Assembly: GCF_002379585.1 (NCBI RefSeq)
Contig: NZ_DFUE01000007.1
Coordinates: 1 to 18,017, forward strand
DNA: 18,017 nt
Source of the DNA: Pseudomonas sp. UBA4194
GTDB taxonomy: Bacteria > Pseudomonadota > Gammaproteobacteria > Pseudomonadales > Pseudomonadaceae
Direction of reading: 5' to 3'
This document shows positions 12,301 to 18,017 of the stretch, piece by piece (within the stretch, counting starts at the first letter, position 1; the number at the start of each line of letters is the position of its first letter). The notes under the pieces were generated by a model that saw only the letters and a program-made list of their open reading frames with translations, searched no databases and was not told the DNA's origin. The translations under genes and the position numbers were made by a program.

Positions 12301-14664
12301 ATGTCGCGTTCCATCCCCTTGCAGACGCTTGCCCTGACCCTCTGGCTACCCATGCACGCCAGTTGGGCCGCCGATCCGCAACCGGCCAGTGCCGCCATCA
12401 GCTATGCCATACCCGCTCAACCGCTGGCGTCGGCCCTGGCCCAGTTCGCCCAACGCAATGGCTTGCAGCTGGGCTTCGATGGCGCACTGGCCACTGGCAG
12501 GTTCGCCCCGGCGCTGAGCGGCAGCCTCACCCGGCAACAGGCCTTGCAACAGTTGCTGCAGGGCTCGGGACTGGGCTGGCAGATCACTGCCGAGGGTACC
12601 TTGCTGGTGTTTCCCCAACCGGCCAGCGGCACGCTGAGCCTGGCACCTTCGAGCATCGTCTCCAGCCACTATGTCGAACACGCCGACGGCCCGGTGCAGG
12701 GCTATCGCGCCACCCGCAGCGCCACCGGCACCAAGACCGACACGGCGCTACGGGATATCCCGCAGTCGATCCAGGTGGTCTCGCGCCAGGTCCTGGAGGA
12801 TCAACAGGTCAACAACCTGGGCGACGCCCTGACCAATGTCAGCAGCGTGCAACGTGGCAACAGCCACGGCGGCTCCTCGGAGAGCTTCGTTATCCGCGGC
12901 TTCCAGGCCACCACTTATGCGGTCGACGGCATGCTGATCAACCCCTTGGTATCGCGCCCCGAGGCATTGCGCGACCTGGCCAACGTCGAGCGCGTGGAAG
13001 TGCTCAAGGGCCCGGCGTCTGTGCTCTATGGCCGTGGCAACCCAGGCGGGCTGATCAACCTGGTGACGCGCAAGCCCACCTTCGAGCCCGAAGCTCAGGT
13101 CAAGGCCCAGGCCGGCTCCTACGACTTCTATCGGCTGGAGGCCAATGCCAGCGGCGCCCTCGATCCGGCCGAAACCCTGGCCGGCCGCCTGACACTGGCC
13201 ACCCAGACTGACCGGGGTTTTCGCGACACCTTCCGCGACAGCAAGCGCACCTATGTCGCGCCGACTTTTCGCTGGGAGCCTTCGGACAGCACCCGGGTCG
13301 ACGCTGGTATGGAGTACATCGATCAGACCAGCCCGTTCGACCGTGGCCTGCTGCCACAGAACGGCAAGATCAGCATGAATGCCGACCGCTACCTGCACGA
13401 GCCGTGGTCGCGGGACAAAGCCGACAAATTCGCCGTGTGGTATCGCGCCGAGCATGACCTCAACGATTGGCTGACCCTGCGCCAGATGACCCGCTGGGAC
13501 GATTCCCACAAGGACCGCTACGTGGTCGACCTGCGGGGCATCGGCAGTGACGGTCGAACCCTGGCGCGGCGCGCCACCGATGGTGAAGAAACCATTCGTA
13601 CCCTGGATGCTCAGTTCGAGGCCATCGCCCGGTTCGCCACGCTGGGTATCGACCACACCCTGCTGGCCGGTTTCGAGTACATCGATGGCACCCGCGACAC
13701 CAGCAGCTACCGCGCTTCGCTGGCTTCGATCGATATCTACAACCCGGTCTACGGCGCGGTACCCGGGCCCTTCGCTTTCCAGGAAAAGGCCAGCTACGAC
13801 CTGGAATCCTACAGTTTCTACCTGCAAGACCAGATCGACCTGACCGATCAGTGGAAGCTGCTGCTGGGCGCGCGCTACGACGACACCCGGCAAGACAACG
13901 TGACCACCAACGCCGACTACCAGAACACGTTGACCAAGGTCGATCCCACCAAGGTCTCGCCGCGTTTGGGTGTGGTCTATCAGCCCCTGGACTGGGTCGC
14001 GCTGTACGCCAGCTACAGCACCTCGTTCACGCCTCAGAGCAACCTGGCCAGCAATGGTCGGGTGCTGGACCCGGAGGAGGGCGAGCAGTATGAAGTGGGG
14101 GCCAAGTTCGAACTGATTCCCGACCAGCTCAGCGCCACACTCTCGGTGTTCCAGATCACCCGGCAGAACGTCGCCGCGCCGGACCCTGAAGACGACGCCT
14201 ATTCGGTGCAGACCGGCGAGCAGCGCGTGCGCGGTGTCGAACTGGACGTCAGCGGTACACCGCTGCCGGGCTGGGAGATCATTGGCAACATCAGCGCCTT
14301 GAACGCCGAGCTGACCAAGGACACCGCCATCGACGAAGGCAACAAGCTGCCCAGCGTGCCCACCCTCAGCGGCTCGCTGTGGTCCAGCTACCAATTGCAG
14401 GAAGGCCCGCTGGCAGGCCTGGGCTTCGGTGCCGGGGTGATCGCGGTGGGCGAGCGCCAGGGCGACATCGACAACAGCTATGACGTCAGCGGCTACGCCC
14501 GCATCGATGCCAGCCTGTTCTACGACATCGACGAGAACGTGCGGGTCTCGCTCAACGGCCGCAACCTCACCGACCGCAAGTACATCGAGACCGCCGCCGG
14601 TACCGATGGCAACTATGCCGGCGCCCCGGCGCAGGTCATCGCTACCGTGAGTGCGAAATTTTGA
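12301..14664 (+). CDS. TonB-dependent siderophore receptor with STN signalling domain (transducer type)
   Basis: A 787-residue outer-membrane receptor. A signal peptide ends after ASWA-23. An STN domain (about 33-104, ISYAIPAQPLASALAQFA, then LLQGSGLGWQI) reaches the FecR-like protein, which marks it as a signalling receptor. The plug runs from about 145 (ALRDIPQSIQVVSRQVL, FVIRGF, DGMLINPL) to VERVEVLKGPASVLYGRG and GGLINLVTRKP. The 22-stranded barrel fills the rest and ends in the terminal aromatic AKF, as barrel assembly requires. The ATG at 12301 follows AAGGA; a TTG one codon earlier is ignored. The plug resembles hydroxamate/ferrichrome-type receptors, but the ligand is open. The permease gene begins within its stop codon. 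Confidence 0.96.
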   Translation: MSRSIPLQTLALTLWLPMHASWAADPQPASAAISYAIPAQPLASALAQFAQRNGLQLGFDGALATGRFAPALSGSLTRQQALQQLLQGSGLGWQITAEGTLLVFPQPASGTLSLAPSSIVSSHYVEHADGPVQGYRATRSATGTKTDTALRDIPQSIQVVSRQVLEDQQVNNLGDALTNVSSVQRGNSHGGSSESFVIRGFQATTYAVDGMLINPLVSRPEALRDLANVERVEVLKGPASVLYGRGNPGGLINLVTRKPTFEPEAQVKAQAGSYDFYRLEANASGALDPAETLAGRLTLATQTDRGFRDTFRDSKRTYVAPTFRWEPSDSTRVDAGMEYIDQTSPFDRGLLPQNGKISMNADRYLHEPWSRDKADKFAVWYRAEHDLNDWLTLRQMTRWDDSHKDRYVVDLRGIGSDGRTLARRATDGEETIRTLDAQFEAIARFATLGIDHTLLAGFEYIDGTRDTSSYRASLASIDIYNPVYGAVPGPFAFQEKASYDLESYSFYLQDQIDLTDQWKLLLGARYDDTRQDNVTTNADYQNTLTKVDPTKVSPRLGVVYQPLDWVALYASYSTSFTPQSNLASNGRVLDPEEGEQYEVGAKFELIPDQLSATLSVFQITRQNVAAPDPEDDAYSVQTGEQRVRGVELDVSGTPLPGWEIIGNISALNAELTKDTAIDEGNKLPSVPTLSGSLWSSYQLQEGPLAGLGFGAGVIAVGERQGDIDNSYDVSGYARIDASLFYDIDENVRVSLNGRNLTDRKYIETAAGTDGNYAGAPAQVIATVSAKF

Positions 14665-15719
14665 ATCAGCTCGAAGCCATCACCAGCCAGGCCCAGCTGC
14701 ACAGCGCCTACCGCAGCGTGCTGCGCAAACGCCTGGCGATCAGCCTGCTGCTGGCCGTCGCGGTGGTGTGCTGCCTGGTCGCCGATATTGCCCTGGGCAC
14801 CACCGCGTTTTCCCTCGGCGATGTGGTGCGGGCGGTGTTCATGCCCGCCAGCGTCGATCCGGACACCCAGGTCATCGTCCGTGAACTGCGCCTGCCGTTC
14901 GCCTTGATGGCGGTACTGGTGGGTGTGGCCCTGTCACTGGCCGGCGCCGAGATGCAGACCATCCTCAATAACCCCCTGGCCAGCCCGTTCACCCTGGGTG
15001 TGTCGTCGGCCGCGTCCCTGGGCGCGGCCTTGGCCATCGTGCTGGACCTGGGTATTCCCGGGGTCCCCGGCAGTTGGCTGATCACCGTCAATGCCTTCAT
15101 TTTCGCTTTTGGCTCGGTATTGCTGCTGCAAGCGGTGGCGAGCATGACCGGCGGCGTGCAGACGCTGGTGCTGTTCGGCATAGCCCTGGTGTTCAGCTTC
15201 AACGCCATGGTGGCACTGCTGCAATACCTGGCATCGGCCGATGCGCTGCAGCAACTGGTGTTCTGGAGCATGGGCAGTCTCAACCGGGCCAGTTGGCCGG
15301 CGGTACAGACCTTGGGTCTGGTGGTGCTGCTGGTACTGCCCTCCAGTGTGCGCGCGGCGTGGCAGATGACCACCCTGCGCCTGGGTGAAGAACGTGCGGC
15401 CACCTTGGGCATCGACGTGGCCCGTCTTCGCTTCGGCGCGTTGCTGCGCATCAGTTTGCTGGCAGCCACGGCGGTGGCCTTTGTCGGCACCATCGGTTTC
15501 ATCGGTTTGGTGGGGCCGCACATCGCGCGGATGCTGATCGGCGAGGATCACCGCTTCTATCTGCCGGTCAGCGCGCTGGTGGGCGCCTTGATCATGTCGC
15601 TGGCGGCCATTGTCAGCAAACAGCTGATTCCTGGCGTGATACTGCCGGTCGGTATCGTTACCGCGCTGGTGGGCGTGCCGTTGTTCATCAGCCTGATATT
15701 CAAGCAGGGCCGCAAATGA
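14661..15719 (+). CDS. FecCD-family iron-siderophore ABC permease
   Basis: A 352-residue inner-membrane permease of the BtuC/FecCD type with about ten helices. Family marks are RLPFALMAVLVGVALSLAGA (77-96), EMQTILNNPLASPFTLGVSSA (97-117), and the ATPase-coupling stretch LGIDVARLRFGALLRISLLA followed by GFIGLVGPHIARMLIG. The start is TTG at 14661, overlapping the receptor stop as TTGA; no ATG exists before the first helix, so the unusual codon is well supported. Only one permease gene is present, so the transporter should use a homodimer, unlike FecC/FecD. The ATPase gene follows with a 4-base ATGA overlap. Confidence 0.95.
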   Translation: MNQLEAITSQAQLHSAYRSVLRKRLAISLLLAVAVVCCLVADIALGTTAFSLGDVVRAVFMPASVDPDTQVIVRELRLPFALMAVLVGVALSLAGAEMQTILNNPLASPFTLGVSSAASLGAALAIVLDLGIPGVPGSWLITVNAFIFAFGSVLLLQAVASMTGGVQTLVLFGIALVFSFNAMVALLQYLASADALQQLVFWSMGSLNRASWPAVQTLGLVVLLVLPSSVRAAWQMTTLRLGEERAATLGIDVARLRFGALLRISLLAATAVAFVGTIGFIGLVGPHIARMLIGEDHRFYLPVSALVGALIMSLAAIVSKQLIPGVILPVGIVTALVGVPLFISLIFKQGRK

Positions 15720-16504
15720 GCCTCACCACCTTGACCGTGCGGGGCTTGAGCGTGGCCTATCGGCGCCGCACCGTGTTGCATGACATCGATCTGCCGGACC
15801 TGCAGTCCGGCCAGGTGGTGGCTTTGGTCGGCCCGAATGGGGCGGGCAAGTCAACGCTGCTGCGGACCCTGGCCGGGCTGTTGCCGGCGCAGGGGCGCGT
15901 GCACCTGGATGGGCTGGATCTGCTGACGTGCAACCGCCGTGCGCGCGCGGCGGTGCTGGGTTTCATGCCACAGACCTTGCCCGATGGCATTGCCTTGAGC
16001 GTGCTGGAAACCCTGCTCGGTGCGCTGCGCGGTGGCGACCCGATCAAGGCGCAACTGGACGCCCAGGGCCAACAGCAGCGCGCCTATGAGGTGCTCGAAC
16101 AGCTGGGCATCGTGCACCTGGCCATGCGCCCGCTGGAAGCGTTGTCCGGCGGCCAACGGCAGATGGTCAGTCTGGCCCAGGCGGTGATCCGCCAGCCCCG
16201 CCTGCTGCTGCTCGATGAACCCACCAGTGCCCTGGATCTGCGCTATCAGAACGATGTGATGAGCATGGTTCGCCAGTTGGCCGATCAAGGCCGTATCGTG
16301 GTGGTGGTGTTGCACGATCTGGGGCTGGCGGCGACCTGGGCAGACCACATCATGGTCCTGCACAACGGCCGTCTGCGCGCAGCGGGCAGCCCTGAACACA
16401 CCCTCACCGCGCCGATGCTGGCCGAGGTCTACCGGGTGCAGGCCCGGGTCGAACGCTGCAGCCGGGGCCGTGTGCAGATTCTGGTCGACGGGTCGCTGGC
16501 ATGA
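15716..16504 (+). CDS. Iron-siderophore ABC transporter ATP-binding protein (FecE-like)
   Basis: A 262-residue ABC ATPase. Walker A is GPNGAGKST (39-47), the Q-loop is at Q86 (GFMPQ), the signature is LSGGQ (143-147), Walker B is LLLLDEPT (163-170), the D-loop SALD follows, and the switch histidine is H200 (VVLHDLGLAATWAD). All catalytic residues are intact. It belongs to the FecE/FhuC/BtuD branch that powers vitamin B12 and siderophore import, and would pair with the preceding permease. Start and stop both overlap neighbours as ATGA, so translation is coupled. Confidence 0.96.
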   Translation: MSLTTLTVRGLSVAYRRRTVLHDIDLPDLQSGQVVALVGPNGAGKSTLLRTLAGLLPAQGRVHLDGLDLLTCNRRARAAVLGFMPQTLPDGIALSVLETLLGALRGGDPIKAQLDAQGQQQRAYEVLEQLGIVHLAMRPLEALSGGQRQMVSLAQAVIRQPRLLLLDEPTSALDLRYQNDVMSMVRQLADQGRIVVVVLHDLGLAATWADHIMVLHNGRLRAAGSPEHTLTAPMLAEVYRVQARVERCSRGRVQILVDGSLA

Positions 16505-17625
16505 GGTCTCTGTTACTGGTCTGGCTGCTGTTCGCCAGCGCTGCCGGGGCGGCCGACTACCCACGCACGGTGGTGGACCTGGCCGGTCGTTCGGTCATCC
16601 TGGCCAAGGCACCGCAACGCATCGTGCTGCAGGATAGCAACGACCTGCTGACCTTGGCGCTGCTGGAGCGCGATGACCCATTGCGCGCAATAGTGGCTTG
16701 GGACAACAACCTGGCCAGCTCCGATCCAGGCCTGTGGCGGTTGGTTGCGCAGCGCTGGCCCCAGGCGCGCACCGTGCACGAGATCGAATTCGCCGAATCC
16801 GGGCAGTTGGACATCGAGAGCCTGCTGCGCACGCGCCCCGATCTGATTGTCGCCCGCCTTGGCGCCAAGGCCATGATCGAGGGCACGGTGCTGGAGTCGG
16901 TCCTGCAACGGCTGGGCATCCCCTTGATCTACGTCGACAACGAGATCGACCCGTTGATCAATGTCCCCCGCAGTGTCGAACTGCTGGGCCGGGTGCTGGG
17001 GCGTGAGACCGAGGCGCTGGCTTACCTGGACGCGTATCACGCCAGCCTGGCGCACCTGCGTGAGCGTATCGAGGGCCTGCCATCGCCCAAGGTGTTCATC
17101 GAGGCCAGGGCAGGGCAGGCAGGCGGCGGTGCCTGCTGCCATACCCAGGGGCCCAGTGGTTGGGGGTTGCTGGTAGAAAACATGGGGGCGGTGAACCAAG
17201 GGTCGCACTATGTCCGGGGTGACTCGTCGGACGTTGCCCTGGAGAGCCTGATCCTGAGCAAGCCAGACGTTTACCTGATGACCGGCACCCAGCGTGTGCG
17301 TCGGGGCGTCAGCGCCATTCCGTTCGGCTATGGCGCCGACGCCGGGCAGGTGCGTGATGCCATGGCCCTGCTGCTGGCACGACCTGGGTTCGCATCCATT
17401 GCCCGAAGCCCCGACAGTTGCGTGGTCGGGCTCAACCATCAGTTCTACAACAGCGTGTTCAATGTGGCCGGTGCCTACTACCTGGCCAAGGCCTTCTGGC
17501 CGCAGGCCTTTGCCGACCTGGACCCAGATGCCGAGTACCGGCGTATGATCGCCACCTTTACCACCCTGCCGGATCGACCCTTCGTGTTCTTCCAGCGTCT
17601 ATGTTTTGCCGAGGTCGCTCTGTGA
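16501..17625 (+). CDS. Periplasmic iron-complex binding protein of the ABC importer
   Basis: A 374-residue solute-binding protein. A signal peptide (MRSLLLVWLLFASAAGA, cleaved near residue 17) lacks a lipobox cysteine, so it should be free in the periplasm. The first lobe starts RTVVDLAGRSVILAKAPQRIV and contains LDIESLLRTRPDLIVAR; the second has VDNEIDPLINVPRSVELLGRVLG and the tail LNHQFYNSVFNVAGAYYLAKAFWP. It carries a Cys-Cys-His stretch (GACCHTQG, C212-C213) in the hinge-to-lobe region. I recall a similar CC motif in a subgroup of iron-complex binding proteins, so it may be a family trait. It is the last of the importer genes, coupled by ATGA to the ATPase and GTGA to the next gene. Confidence 0.93.
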   Translation: MRSLLLVWLLFASAAGAADYPRTVVDLAGRSVILAKAPQRIVLQDSNDLLTLALLERDDPLRAIVAWDNNLASSDPGLWRLVAQRWPQARTVHEIEFAESGQLDIESLLRTRPDLIVARLGAKAMIEGTVLESVLQRLGIPLIYVDNEIDPLINVPRSVELLGRVLGRETEALAYLDAYHASLAHLRERIEGLPSPKVFIEARAGQAGGGACCHTQGPSGWGLLVENMGAVNQGSHYVRGDSSDVALESLILSKPDVYLMTGTQRVRRGVSAIPFGYGADAGQVRDAMALLLARPGFASIARSPDSCVVGLNHQFYNSVFNVAGAYYLAKAFWPQAFADLDPDAEYRRMIATFTTLPDRPFVFFQRLCFAEVAL

Positions 17626-17996
17626 AGAAACTCAAGGCGTGGGCCAAGCGCCTCAAAGCCAATCTGATCCTGCTGTGGCTGTGCTGTCGCGAGCCTGATA
17701 TGCCCAGGCTGCCGTGGCTGGTGGGGCTCGGGACGCTGGCTTATGCCTTCAGTCCGATCGATCTGATTCCGGATTTCATACCGGTGCTCGGGTATCTGGA
17801 TGACGTGCTGTTGGTGCCGCTGGGCATCTATTGGGCGCTGCGGCTGACACCTGTAGCGGTGCGTCAACGTTGTGAGCCTGAAGCGTTGCGCCGGGCAGGA
17901 ACGCGGGTGGGCTTGCCGGGCCGCTGGGTGATGGCGGGGGTCGTGGTGGTGGTTTGGGTCGGGTTGGCGGTGTGGGTCTGGCAGGGATTTTCGTGA
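17622..17996 (+). CDS. DUF1232 (YkvA-type) membrane protein
   Basis: A 124-residue protein with the DUF1232 core SPIDLIPDFIPVLGYLDD (44-61) inside a hydrophobic region of about 31-75, and a second strong membrane helix at the C-terminus (about 102-119). The N-terminus is basic (KKLKAWAKRLK). The family occurs widely and has no settled function. The start is GTG at 17622, overlapping the binding-protein stop as GTGA, with GAGG eight bases upstream. Its translation is therefore tied to the iron importer, though it resembles no known transporter subunit. Confidence 0.9.
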   Translation: MKKLKAWAKRLKANLILLWLCCREPDMPRLPWLVGLGTLAYAFSPIDLIPDFIPVLGYLDDVLLVPLGIYWALRLTPVAVRQRCEPEALRRAGTRVGLPGRWVMAGVVVVVWVGLAVWVWQGFS

Positions 17997-18017
17997 TGCC
18001 TTCGCGGCTGTACGCCG
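17996..18017 (+). CDS. Possible start of a further gene (cut by window edge)
   Basis: ATG at 17996 overlaps the preceding TGA as TGATG and opens a frame MPSRLYA to the window end. The tight coupling matches the style of the operon, but seven codons are too few to identify anything. Confidence 0.3.

Noticed and set aside
12748..14394. 548-codon minus-strand ORF opposite the TonB receptor
   Set aside because: Antisense shadow of a secure receptor gene, with no recognisable domain.

Overview
The window looks like the chromosome of a fluorescent pseudomonad, most likely of the Pseudomonas putida group. The basis is its high GC content and codon use, the repetitive extragenic palindromes with the core GCGGGTTCTACCCGCTCCCACAG-type layout, and the genes pepN, rdgC, a tRNA-Val/tRNA-Asp pair and a FecI/FecR iron island in typical Pseudomonas form. 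No phage, transposase, plasmid or CRISPR genes are visible.

Left part (1-2827): the C-terminal part of one LysR regulator converges on a second, GcvA-type LysR gene, and their stop codons share a CTAG palindrome. The second LysR gene is divergent from an MFS transporter, with a T-N11-A LysR-type operator at its start codon. Housekeeping block (2963-6750): a small DUF1315 (YeaC-like) gene, a cysteine-rich DUF2797 gene and pepN run together on the plus strand. pepN is closed off by a perfect 32-bp inverted repeat.

Middle (6879-10444): on the minus strand lie rdgC, a REP-rich spacer, a BASS-family symporter, a guanidine-II (mini-ykkC) riboswitch and the guanidinium exporter gene gdx/sugE. The REP spacer is a three-unit tandem array of 108-109 bp in which every unit carries the last 27-28 bp of rdgC, stop codon included. 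On the plus strand a strong stable-RNA promoter drives tRNA-Val(UAC) and tRNA-Asp(GUC), ending at a bidirectional terminator shared with a two-CBS-domain gene.

Right part (10643-18017): a cell-surface-signalling iron-uptake island. A Fur-type box overlies a sigma70-like promoter before an ECF sigma gene, followed by an overlapping FecR anti-sigma/signal relay. A FecI-type promoter (GGAAAA-N17-TC) precedes an STN-domain TonB-dependent receptor. Then come a single FecCD permease, an ATPase, a soluble periplasmic binding protein and a DUF1232 membrane protein, each start overlapping the preceding stop by 4 bases. Inferred logic: Fur releases sigma and FecR under iron starvation. A loaded receptor signals through FecR to the sigma factor, which then amplifies receptor and ABC importer expression. 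The ferric ligand cannot be told from sequence, and the DUF1232 member is the least explained part.
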